Shown here: in pieces, positions 18,453-27,500 of the stretch
Layout of the letters: every line of letters begins with the position of its first letter
How positions within the stretch are numbered: position 1 is the stretch's first letter
From: DASRIA01 sp038203635
GTDB lineage: Bacteria; Actinomycetota; Thermoleophilia; Solirubrobacterales; JBBDJG01
NCBI GenBank assembly: GCA_038203635.1
Contig: JBBRDT010000001.1
Coordinates: 1-64,000, forward strand
DNA length: 64,000 nt
Direction: 5' to 3'
The notes under the pieces: generated by a model
The model's database searches: none
Seen by the model: only the letters and a program-made list of their open reading frames with translations
What the model was told of the DNA's origin: nothing
Position numbers and translations under genes: made by a program

Positions 18453-20444
18453 ATGAAAATAGGACGTCGTAACCGAACGGTCGTCATCGGGCTCGGAGCC
18501 GCGGTGTTGCTCGCGATCGGCGCATGGGTCGCCGGCGCACAGATCCGCTCGCCCGCCCAGATCGCCGCCGAGACCGCGGCACCAGACCCGTCTTCGATCA
18601 CCGTGCCCGTCGAGCGACGGGTGCTTTCCAGCGAGGTCATCGTGCGTGGCACAGTGCGCTACGGATCGCCCCAACCGGTCGTGCTCGCCACTTCCACGCT
18701 CAAGCAGAACAGCGCCGCCAGCGGCGGCACTGACATCGTCACGACCCGGCCGCGGCGCGGCGCGCGAGTCGGCGAGGGCAGCCTGGCCATGTCGGTCTCC
18801 GGGCGCCCGGTGTTCGTGCTGCGCGGCGCCCAGCCGTCACACAGGGACATCCAGCCCGGCAGCCGTGGGCAGGACGTGCGCCAGCTCGAGCAGGCGCTGT
18901 CACGCATGGGCTTTGCACCGGGAAAGATCGACGGCCGCTATGACAGCTCGACCGCCTCAGCGGTCGTGCGCTGGTACGAGCGGGCCGGATGGACCCCCTT
19001 TGGCGCGACGGACGCCCAGCTCGACGGTCTGCGCACTGCGCGAGCGGCCGCGGCCGCGGCCCGCGACGCATTCCTGCAGTCCAGGATCACGGCCCGCGGC
19101 GCCACCCCGGGTGAGATCGCACAGGCGCGCATCGACCTGCAGACCGCCCGTGACGGGCTGGTGACCGCGCAGCACGACCTTTCCTCGCAGACCCGCGCCG
19201 TGGCCTTCGCGCTCGCCGGCGAGCGCCGCGACAACGCACTTGCCGCTGCCGACACGGCCCTCAAGCGCGCCGCGCTGAACAAGGCGCGGGATGCTCAGAT
19301 AGAGGCCCAGCGCAATCTGGCCACCGCCCCGCCCGACACGTCGCCCGCGGAGCGCGCGGTGCTCGAGTCCGCGGTGCGGGCTGCCGGCGACGACGTCACG
19401 GTCGCGCAGGCGGACGTGAACGCAGCGATCTCGTCGGAAAACGCGACCCGCGCGGGCGGCCGCGACACAGTGGTGAAGGCCAGGGCCGATCGCACGCGTG
19501 CCCAGAGGGCGCTCCCGAACGCCCGCCGCCAGGTGACACTTGCGTCCGGGCGGCTGCGCATCCTGCGCAACCCGACCGACAACCAGCTCCAGGAGCTCGT
19601 CGTCCAGGCTGCCGGCCGGGAGGCGCGCAGCACCCAGCGCGAGGTCTCGCGCCTGGCACGCAAGGTCGGTGTCTCGGTGCCGGCCGACGAGGTCCTCTTC
19701 TTCTCCACCCTGCCGCTGCGCGTCGATTCCGTGCGCGTGCGCCGCGGTGATCCGGTCTCTGGCCGCGTGATGACGGTCAGCAACTCGCGCCTGGCGATCG
19801 ACTCTTCGCTGTCGATCACGGACGCCAAGCTCGTGCGACCCGGAGCGCGGGTCGCGATCGAGGAGCCCGACCTCGGGATCAAGACCACCGGCGTCGTCAC
19901 GCAGGTCGCGGACAGCCCCGGCACGCACAAGGTCGAGCAGGGCCGCGTGTACATCTCGATCACGCCGCGCAGCGCCCCGGCGCAGCTGGTCGGCGCATCG
20001 GTGAAGCTCACGATCGCGGTCAAGAGCACCGGCGAGGCCGTGCTGACGGTTCCGATCACCGCGCTGACGGTCGGCGCAGACGGGAACTCGCGGGTACAGG
20101 TGCAACGCCGCGGTGGCACCAGTGAATACGTTTCTGTCGACCCCGGCCTCGCGGCCCAGGGCCTCGTCGAGATCCGCTCCGTGCGCGGTGCGCTGAGCCC
20201 CGGCGATCTGGTGATCGTGGGCAAGCGTGACGGGTCGGCCGGCAATGGGGCGCCGCCCGCGTCCACCGCGGAAGGCAAGGGCACGACAGGCAGCTCCGGC
20301 TCGAGCGGCTCCACCGGCAACGGTGGCGGAACGGGCGCGACCGGCGCGACCGGCGCGACGTCCGGCGGGACCACTGGCGGCTCGCAGCGTTCGGGCGCGA
20401 CAGGCGGCACCACGTCCCCGGGCTCCTCGGGTACCACTCCTTAG
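18453..20444 (+). CDS. MacA/HlyD-like ABC-transporter adaptor with peptidoglycan-binding domain
   Basis: Membrane-anchored extracytoplasmic adaptor of 663 residues. A single N-terminal helix (VVIGLGAAVLLAIGAWVAG) is followed by a beta/lipoyl-like half (residues 50-120). A PG_binding_1-like domain occupies about 125-185, with GSRGQDVRQLEQALSRMGF and GKIDGRYDSST. A long Ala/Arg-rich coiled coil spans about 195-390, then beta-barrel domains to about 600. The tail is a Gly/Ser/Thr-rich low-complexity segment with GAT tripeptide repeats. It heads an operon with the ATPase (3-base gap) and permease, so it is the adaptor of a MacAB-type system. In a monoderm cell the peptidoglycan-binding module could anchor the complex to the wall instead of TolC; this is inference. 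Confidence 0.85.
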   Translation: MKIGRRNRTVVIGLGAAVLLAIGAWVAGAQIRSPAQIAAETAAPDPSSITVPVERRVLSSEVIVRGTVRYGSPQPVVLATSTLKQNSAASGGTDIVTTRPRRGARVGEGSLAMSVSGRPVFVLRGAQPSHRDIQPGSRGQDVRQLEQALSRMGFAPGKIDGRYDSSTASAVVRWYERAGWTPFGATDAQLDGLRTARAAAAAARDAFLQSRITARGATPGEIAQARIDLQTARDGLVTAQHDLSSQTRAVAFALAGERRDNALAAADTALKRAALNKARDAQIEAQRNLATAPPDTSPAERAVLESAVRAAGDDVTVAQADVNAAISSENATRAGGRDTVVKARADRTRAQRALPNARRQVTLASGRLRILRNPTDNQLQELVVQAAGREARSTQREVSRLARKVGVSVPADEVLFFSTLPLRVDSVRVRRGDPVSGRVMTVSNSRLAIDSSLSITDAKLVRPGARVAIEEPDLGIKTTGVVTQVADSPGTHKVEQGRVYISITPRSAPAQLVGASVKLTIAVKSTGEAVLTVPITALTVGADGNSRVQVQRRGGTSEYVSVDPGLAAQGLVEIRSVRGALSPGDLVIVGKRDGSAGNGAPPASTAEGKGTTGSSGSSGSTGNGGGTGATGATGATSGGTTGGSQRSGATGGTTSPGSSGTTP

Positions 20445-20447
20445 CCG

Positions 20448-21209
20448 ATGACCGATCCGACGGCCCCGCACGTGTCTGCCCCGGCCACGGCATCATCGCC
20501 GTCCGCCAATGGTGCGCCCGTCTCGCACGAGAAAGAGCCCGTCGTCGAGCTGCGCGGCGTATCCCGCACGTTCGGCACGGAGCCCCCGGTCGAGGCCCTG
20601 CGCGGGATCGACCTCACCGTCTTCAGGGGCGACTGGCTGGCGATCGTGGGGCCGTCGGGATCGGGCAAGTCGACGCTCCTTCACATCCTCGGATGCCTCG
20701 ACCGCCCCACTGCGGGGACCTACCTGGTCGACGGGATCGATGCGGCCAGCCTCAGCGACGAGCAGCGCGCGTCACTGCGGGCCCGGAAGATCGGCTTCGT
20801 GTTTCAGACCTTCCACCTGCTCGGCCACCACACCGCGGTCCAGAACGTCATGCTCGCGGACGTCTATGCGGGCGGGGACCGCGAGGGCCGGGAGGAACGG
20901 GCCCAGGCGGCGCTCGAGCGGGTGGGGATGGCGCACCGCCGGGACTTCCTGCCGACGAAGCTCTCGGGCGGCGAGCAGCAGCGCGTCGCGATCGCGCGCG
21001 CGCTGTTCGGCACGCCCGCGCTCCTGCTGTGCGACGAGCCGACGGGCAACCTCGACTCCGTCAACACCGAGTCGGTGCTGTCGCTCTTCCACGACCTGGA
21101 GAGTGACGGGCTGACCTTGATCGTGATCACTCATGAGGAAGACGTCGCATCCCACGCGCGCCGCGAGGTGCGCATGGTGGACGGGCACCTGACGGAAGTC
21201 GCACGGTGA
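20448..21209 (+). CDS. ABC transporter ATP-binding protein, MacB/LolD type
   Basis: Cytoplasmic ATPase of 253 residues. It shows Walker A GPSGSGKST (about 68-76), the Q-loop in FVFQTFHLL, the signature LSGGEQQRV (about 172), Walker B LLLCDEPTGNLDS (about 193) and the H-loop in VITHEEDVA. The sequence most resembles the MacB/LolD group, which couples to FtsX-fold permeases. Its last four bases overlap the permease GTG start (GTGA). It powers the adaptor/permease pair on either side. Confidence 0.95.
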   Translation: MTDPTAPHVSAPATASSPSANGAPVSHEKEPVVELRGVSRTFGTEPPVEALRGIDLTVFRGDWLAIVGPSGSGKSTLLHILGCLDRPTAGTYLVDGIDAASLSDEQRASLRARKIGFVFQTFHLLGHHTAVQNVMLADVYAGGDREGREERAQAALERVGMAHRRDFLPTKLSGGEQQRVAIARALFGTPALLLCDEPTGNLDSVNTESVLSLFHDLESDGLTLIVITHEEDVASHARREVRMVDGHLTEVAR

Positions 21210-22480
21210 AGGGCATTCGCTCACGCCTGCCGCGCCGGAAGAAACCGGACGGCCCGCTGCCGGAGCCGCACATGGAGCTGCGAGACCTGTTCTCGGAGGC
21301 GGCCGCCGGCCTGATGGCCCGCCCCGCCCGTGTCGCGCTGACCGTGCTGGGAACCGTCATCGGGGTGGCCGCGCTGGTTGCGACGCTGGGTCTCTCCAAG
21401 ACTGCCGGCAACCAGATCGTGGGACGCTTCGACGCCGTCGCCGCCACGGACGTGGTCGTCACCCCGGTTCCGGCGGCGCAGCGCAGCGGCGGCGCAGCGC
21501 AGAACGTGATCCCCTGGGATGCCGAGGCGCGGATGCGCCGCCTGAACGGCGTGGCCCAGGCCGGGACGCTCGCCGAGGTGAACGTCCGCGGAGCGCTCGT
21601 GCGATCCGTCCCGATCAACGATCCACTTGGCAATACCGACGTGCAGCTTCCCGTGAGGGCCGCGTCACCGGGACTGTGGCGCGCGGTGCGCGCGCATCTC
21701 GTGGCCGGCCGGTTCCCCGACCGCGGGAACTCGGCGCGCGGTGACCGCGTCGCGGTACTGGGCATCAACGCCGCTCGCCGGCTCGGGATCACCAACCTGG
21801 ACCAGCAGCCCGCGATCTTCGTCGGCGACCGCCTCTATCAGGTGATCGGGCTCGTGGGAGGCGTCGAGCGGCAGGTGTCGCTGCTCGGCTCGCTCACGAT
21901 TCCCAACGGCACCGCCAGGCGTGAATTCGGCGTGGTGGCGCCGAACTCGGTCCAGATCGAGACCGAGGTCGGAGCGGTCGAGCTGATCGTGCGCCAGGCG
22001 CCCGAGGCCCTCAATCCCTCTGACCCGGCACTGCTGCGCGTGGCCGCTCCGCCGGACCCGGAACAGCTGCGCGGCAACGTCCAGAACGATCTGAATGCAC
22101 TTTTCCTGCTCCTCGGGGGCGTGTCGCTGCTGGTGGGCGCGCTGGGGATCGCCAACGTCACCCTCGTCTCGGTGCTGGAGCGCGTGGGCGAGATCGGGCT
22201 GCGCCGGGCGCTGGGGGCAGCGCGCCGCCACATCGCCGCGCAGTTCCTGATCGAGAGCACGGTGATGGGGCTGCTGGGCGGCATCATCGGCACCAGCCTG
22301 GGGATCCTGGTGGTGGTGCTCGTCGCGGCCAGCCGTACGTGGACTCCGGTGCTCGATCCGCTGATTCCTCTGGCGGCGCCGCTCGTGGGAGCGCTGATCG
22401 GACTGCTGTCCGGGACATACCCGTCGTTGCGAGCCGCGGCCATGGAGCCGGTCGAAGCGTTGCGAGCGGGCACAACTTAA
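21206..22480 (+). CDS. ABC transporter permease, MacB/FtsX type
   Basis: Permease of 424 residues with the MacB layout: a cytoplasmic N-terminus, first membrane helix near residues 45-65 (VALTVLGTVIGVAALVATLG), an extracytoplasmic MacB-PCD-like domain to about 290, and three C-terminal helices with the FtsX motif EIGLRRALGAARRHI. The GTG start overlaps the ATPase stop. It completes a MacAB-like unit that moves a substrate from the membrane or cell-surface side rather than across the bilayer in the classical way. No substrate is indicated. Two lipoprotein genes follow in the same direction. Confidence 0.93.
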   Translation: MKGIRSRLPRRKKPDGPLPEPHMELRDLFSEAAAGLMARPARVALTVLGTVIGVAALVATLGLSKTAGNQIVGRFDAVAATDVVVTPVPAAQRSGGAAQNVIPWDAEARMRRLNGVAQAGTLAEVNVRGALVRSVPINDPLGNTDVQLPVRAASPGLWRAVRAHLVAGRFPDRGNSARGDRVAVLGINAARRLGITNLDQQPAIFVGDRLYQVIGLVGGVERQVSLLGSLTIPNGTARREFGVVAPNSVQIETEVGAVELIVRQAPEALNPSDPALLRVAAPPDPEQLRGNVQNDLNALFLLLGGVSLLVGALGIANVTLVSVLERVGEIGLRRALGAARRHIAAQFLIESTVMGLLGGIIGTSLGILVVVLVAASRTWTPVLDPLIPLAAPLVGALIGLLSGTYPSLRAAAMEPVEALRAGTT

Positions 22481-22560
22481 CGCGACAAGACCCCGGATCA
22501 CTCGATATCTTCAAGCGGACTCAAGCGTCGGCAAGCGAGAAGGCAAAGGGGAGGAACTGA

Positions 22561-23475
22561 ATGGGCGTGCTGCGTCACCGGCTGCTGGTCATGGCGCTCA
22601 TGACGATCGCGGCAATCGCGATCGCGGGGTGTGGCGGCGACGACAAGTCCGCCGAGACACCGCAGGAGCTCGAGGACACGCTCGGGTTCGGCGGCGACAA
22701 CGCCAAGGAGATCCAGGCGCGCGTCGAGAACCGGATCGGGGAGTGCATGCGGGCACAGGGCTTCGAGTACCAGCCCGTGGACCCGTTCGCAGCGCAGCAG
22801 GCCGTCACCGGCAAGGCGCGCATCAGCGACGAGGAGTTCACCAAGCAGTTCGGCTATGGCATCAGCACGCTGTTCGGCAAGGGCAACCAGCAGTCCGATC
22901 CCAACGAGCGGATCCGGACCAGCCTGTCGGTGGCCGATCGCGCCGCGTACGACCGCGCGCTCGGGGGTGACAACCCCGGCGTGACCTTTGCGGAGGCCGT
23001 CGACTCGGGCGACTTCAGCGAGCTCGGCGGTTGCACCAAGGAGGCCAGCGACGCCTCGTTCGGGGGCGCCGCGGTGCTGAACTCGCTGGTCGAGCGGCTG
23101 GACGGGCTCGACGAGCGCATCATCCAGGACCAGCGGATGGTGAAGGCCAACGAGAAGTGGTCCGCGTGCCTTCAGGAGAAGGGCTACCGCTACGAGGAGC
23201 CCGACGCGATCGACGAGGACCTGACCGAGCGCTTCAAGGCGATCGTCGGCGCCGGCGTCCGGCCCGGGACCTCCACGGTCCCGCCGGGAGCGAGCTTCGA
23301 CCGTGCCGCCCTCACCGCGCTTCAGGAAGAGGAGGTCAGGATCGCGAACGCCGACCTCGACTGCGAGAAGCAGGAGATCGAGCCGGTGGAGCGTGCGGTG
23401 CGACCCCAGTACGAGGAGCAGTTCCGCAAGGAGAACCAGCGGCTGCTCGCACGGGTGCGCCCGGCGAACCAGTAG
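22561..23475 (+). CDS. Hypothetical lipoprotein downstream of the MacAB-like genes
   Basis: Lipoprotein of 304 residues. The signal MGVLRHRLLVMALMTI is followed by the lipobox IAGC near residue 22 and an Asp-rich linker. The mature part is helical, charged and rich in Glu, with four cysteines in motifs such as GECMRAQGF, LGGCTKEA, WSACLQEKG and DLDCEKQ. I recognise no named family. An 80-base gap separates it from the permease and a 27-base gap from the next lipoprotein, so all five genes may be one operon. A role as a substrate-binding or wall-linked accessory of the ABC system is possible but not shown. Confidence 0.82.
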   Translation: MGVLRHRLLVMALMTIAAIAIAGCGGDDKSAETPQELEDTLGFGGDNAKEIQARVENRIGECMRAQGFEYQPVDPFAAQQAVTGKARISDEEFTKQFGYGISTLFGKGNQQSDPNERIRTSLSVADRAAYDRALGGDNPGVTFAEAVDSGDFSELGGCTKEASDASFGGAAVLNSLVERLDGLDERIIQDQRMVKANEKWSACLQEKGYRYEEPDAIDEDLTERFKAIVGAGVRPGTSTVPPGASFDRAALTALQEEEVRIANADLDCEKQEIEPVERAVRPQYEEQFRKENQRLLARVRPANQ

Positions 23476-23502
23476 TAGAGAACCCGTAGGGAGGGATCGG
23501 AC

Positions 23503-24390
23503 GTGCTGCGTTACAGAGTGGCGGCCGTGTTTGCGGCCATGATCGTGATCGTCCTGCCGCTGGCGCTCGGCGCCTGCGGAGGTGACGACGAGGCCCAGGC
23601 CAAGCCGGCGGTGCACACCGACTTCAACGCCGACAGCTTTTCCGACTCGACCAACATAGACAACAGGTACTCGCCGCTCGAGCCCGGGATGCAGTTCATC
23701 TTCGAGGGCCGTTCGAACCGGGGACTCGGCCGCCTTCCGCATCAGGCGATCTTTACCGTCACGGACCTGACGAAGGAGATCAACGGTGTGCGTACGGTCG
23801 TGCTGTGGGATCGCGACGTCAACGCCGGCAAGCTGCTGGAAGGCGAGCTGGCGATGTGGGCGCAGGACGACGACGGGAACGTGTGGCTGCTGGGTGAGTA
23901 TCCGGAGGAGTACGACGAGCGTGGGCGGTTCGAGCAGGCGCCAGACACGTGGCTCGCCGGCATCGATCGCTCGCAGGCGGGAATCATGATGCGGGCGGAT
24001 CCCAAGGCGGGAACGTCGCGCTACCGCCAGGGACTCGCGCCGGCGATCGGTTTCGCCGACGTGGCGCGAGTCGAGCAGACCGGTCAGCGGAACTGCGTTC
24101 CCACGGGTTGCTACAAGGACGTCGTGGTCACGAGGGAGACGAATCCCGACGAGCCGGACGACGGCTTTCAACTGAAGTACTACGCCCCGGGAGTGGGGAA
24201 CATCCGCGCCGCACCGCGAGGCGGCAAGGAGAAGGAGATCCTCGTGCTGATCAAGGCGAGGAAGCTGAGCTCGAAGCAGATGGACGAAGTGCGCCGCGAG
24301 GCGATGAAGCTCGACAAGCGCGCCTACCGTACCCGGCCGGCCGTGTGGGGCGATACCACGCCGGCCGAGCGCGCGCCCGACTCGCAGTAG
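23503..24390 (+). CDS. Hypothetical lipoprotein, paralogous to the one at 49805-50608
   Basis: Lipoprotein of 295 residues with a GTG start, signal MLRYRVAAVFAAM and lipobox LGACGG. The mature domain has short motifs such as NRYSPLEPGMQF, AQDDDGNVWLLGE and YYAPGVGNI. The lipoprotein at 49805-50608 shares the same order of motifs (WYAQDKDGNVWYLGE, YYARGVGHV), so the two are paralogues of one extracytoplasmic family. The fold appears mostly beta. It is the last gene of the MacAB-like group. Function unknown. Confidence 0.82.
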   Translation: MLRYRVAAVFAAMIVIVLPLALGACGGDDEAQAKPAVHTDFNADSFSDSTNIDNRYSPLEPGMQFIFEGRSNRGLGRLPHQAIFTVTDLTKEINGVRTVVLWDRDVNAGKLLEGELAMWAQDDDGNVWLLGEYPEEYDERGRFEQAPDTWLAGIDRSQAGIMMRADPKAGTSRYRQGLAPAIGFADVARVEQTGQRNCVPTGCYKDVVVTRETNPDEPDDGFQLKYYAPGVGNIRAAPRGGKEKEILVLIKARKLSSKQMDEVRREAMKLDKRAYRTRPAVWGDTTPAERAPDSQ

Positions 24391-24420
24391 TTCTCTCGCT
24401 CACGAGCAGGATGTAAGTCT

Positions 24421-24434
24421 CCTACCAAAGTAGG
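24421..24434. promoter_or_regulatory. Inverted repeat CCTAC-CAAA-GTAGG upstream of the DUF11 phosphatase gene
   Basis: Perfect five-base arms with a four-base spacer, about 110 bases before the start at 24544. It could be an operator for the giant secreted phosphatase. No consensus -35/-10 pair could be assigned confidently next to it. Confidence 0.3.
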
Positions 24435-24498
24435 TTGCTTTCGCCTGCTGGTTCCCAATAGGATCGTCCCAGCCGAGTGGATTCGGGGCACAAGGACG

Positions 24499-24519
24499 CT
24501 CGCGACAGGCTGTCGCGAG
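24499..24519 (+). promoter_or_regulatory. Leader hairpin CTCGCGACA-GGC-TGTCGCGAG before the DUF11 phosphatase gene
   Basis: Perfect nine-base arms with a three-base loop end 24 bases before the TTG start and 11 bases before its AGGGAG ribosome site. In an RNA this would be a very stable stem. It lacks a T-run, so it is more likely a leader structure, such as an mRNA stabiliser or translation control element, than a terminator. Confidence 0.4.
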
Positions 24520-24543
24520 AGCCGTGGGGCAGGGAGCAGCCGT

Positions 24544-27500
24544 TTGAGGCGATGCAGGATGCAAGGCAGGGTGCTGGGGGTGGCTACGTTGGTAGCGGTG
24601 GCCGCGCTTGCCCTGCTGCCCTCCGGTGCATCGGGGGTCTATGACGCGAAGCTGAAGCGCTACCCGTACCTGACCGACCTGGTCGGGACGTCGGTGATGG
24701 TCAATTTCGGTACCGACATCTCCTCGACGAGCGCGCTCGTGAAGTACGGGCCGGTGGGGAACTGCACCGCGAACACCGTCACCGCGACGCGCACGTTCAT
24801 CCTCGTCAACGGCGTCTCCGAGTATCAGTGGAAGGGTCAGATCAGCGGTCTCGCGGCGAACACGCAGTACTGCTACCGCATCTTCTTCGGCAGCGCCCAG
24901 CTCGACCTGCTCGGCACGGACGCGAGCCCGATCTTCACGACCCAGATTGCGGCCGGGTCGAACTCGCCGTTCAAGTTTGCGGTCTTCGGCGACTGGGGCA
25001 AGGTCGGCGCAACCGGTAACCCCGACCAGGCGAACGTGCTTGCGCAGATCGCAGCGAGCGGCTCGCGTTTCGCGGTCACGACCGGGGACAACGCGTACGA
25101 GACGGGCAGCCAGAAGGACTACGGGGACCTCTACCAGACCGGTGCCAACACGAGCGCGGTCTTCGGACCGAGCTTCTGGAAGGTGGCGGGCGCGTCACTG
25201 CCACTCTTCGCGGCACCCGGCAACCACGACTACAACAACTCCACGATCCTCACGAACTGGCCTCAGGACACGGCCGCCTCCACGTCCGGCGGCCGCTATC
25301 AGACCGATACGTACTGCTGCCAGAACGGCACGACGTCGGCCGACTACCCCAGCACCTGGTACGCGTTCGACGCCGGACAGGCCCGCTTCTACGTGCTGAA
25401 CACTGCGTGGGACGACACCAACGCCGGCACGACCACCGCGTTCAAGAACGACTTCGACAACCACTGGGGCCCCAATTCGCCGCAGTACCAGTGGCTTGCC
25501 AACGACCTCGCCACGCACCCGAAAGCGCTGCGATTCGCCTTCTGGCACTACCCACTCAACTCCGACAGCAGCGAGGGCGGGCCCGACACCTACCTGCAGG
25601 GTGCCAACTCGCTCGAGGGGCTGCTGAAGACCTACGACGTGACGGCCAGCTTCAACGGGCATTCCCACAACTACCAGCGCAACACCGCGCCGCCCGGGGG
25701 CATTCCGGCGCATATCACCGGCGGCGGTGGCGCGAACCTCGAGTCCATCGGTTCCACCAACGGTTGCGGCGCGCAAGACGCGTACGGCATCGGCTGGTCC
25801 AACACGGCCAACGTGGGCAGCAGGTGCGGCGCCGCACCGACTCCCGCCACCAAGGACCGGGTGCACCACTTCTTGCTCGTGAGCGTGAGCGGCACGTCGG
25901 TGACGGTCACCCCCACCGACGAGCTCGGGAGGACGTTCGACCCGATCACCTACAACGCACCGGCGCTCAACGCCAACCTGTCGCTGACGAACACCGACGC
26001 ACCCGACCCGGTGCTGGTCGGCCAGCAGGTGACCTACACGCTGACGGTCGGGAACGCGGGCCCGCGGGCCGCGACCGGAACCGTCGTCACGGACACGTTG
26101 CCCGCCGGGATGATCTTCGATTCGGCGACGCCGTCGCAGGGCACCTGCTCCCAGTCGGGGGTCACCGTCACCTGTCAGCTCGGCACGGTCGGCAACGGCG
26201 CGACCCCAACCATCCAGATCAAGGGGCGGCCGCAATCCACGGGGACCATCAACAACTCGGCCACAGTCGCCTCGAACGTCAACGACCCCACCACCAGCAA
26301 CAACAGCGCGAGCGCGTCGACCGTCGTCAACCCGGCCGCCGACCTGGCCGTGACCAAGACGGGCTCTCCCGACCCGATCGCGGTCGGCACCCAACTCACT
26401 TACACGGTCGGCGTCAGCAATGCCGGCCCCTCGAGCGCCACCGGCATCACCCTGACCGACACGCTGCCCGCGGGGGTGACGTACAACTCGGCCACGCCCA
26501 CACAGGGCAGCTGCTCGCAGGCGTCGGGCACGGTCACGTGCTCGCTCGGGACGCTGGCAAACGCAGCCAGCGCGAGCGTCTCGATCAAGGTCACGCCTCA
26601 GGCTGAAGGCTCGATCACGAACCAGGCCAACGTGGTCTCGCTGACCGGCGACCCGAACACCGCCAACAACGGGGCGAGCGCCGTGACGACCGTGAACCCG
26701 GCCGCGGACCTGGCCCTGACCAAGACCGATTCGCCCGATCCGGTGCTGGTCGGCCAGCAGCTCACCTACACGCTCACCACTCAAAATGCCGGGCCGTCTG
26801 GCGCGGCAGCCGTGCAGCTGACCGACACGCTCCCGGCCGGTGTGACTTTCGTCTCGGCTGTCCCATCGCAGGGCACATGCTCGCAATCGGCCGGCGTTGT
26901 CACATGCTCGCTGGGAACGATCGCGAACGCCGCCAACGCCAGCGTCTCGATCAAGGTCACGCCGCAGTCCACGGGCTCGATCACCAACCAGGCGAGCGTC
27001 ACCTCCTCGGTCACCGACCCGAATTCCGCCAACAACACCGCGAGCGCCGCGACGCTTGTGAACCCGGTCGCCGACATGGTGGTGACCAAGACCGACTCGC
27101 CCGACCCGGTGCTGGTCGGCCAACCACTCACCTACACGGTCGGCGTTCAGAATTCCGGTCCGTCGAGCGCCACCAGCGTGTCGATGACCGACACGCTGCC
27201 GGGCGGGGTGACGTTCAACTCGGCCGTTCCCTCGCAGGGCAGCTGCTCGCAGGCGGCGGGCGTTGTCACCTGCCCACTCGGAACGATCGCAAGCGGCGCC
27301 GGCGCCAGCATCCAGATCACGGTCACGCCGCAGTCCACGGGCTCGATCACCAACCAGGCGAGCGCCTCGTCGAGCGTCAGCGATCCGAACTCGGCGAACA
27401 ACACCGCCAGCGCGGCAACGCTCGTGAACCCCGCCGCCAACCTGTCGCTGACCAAGACCGATTCGCCCGATCCGGTCCTGCAGCGCCAGGAGCTGACGTA

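Noticed and set aside
25195..27123. Long leftward open frames across the DUF11 array
   Set aside because: They recur with the 366-bp repeat unit and are antisense mirrors of a GC-biased coding repeat; no starts with ribosome sites or known domains.
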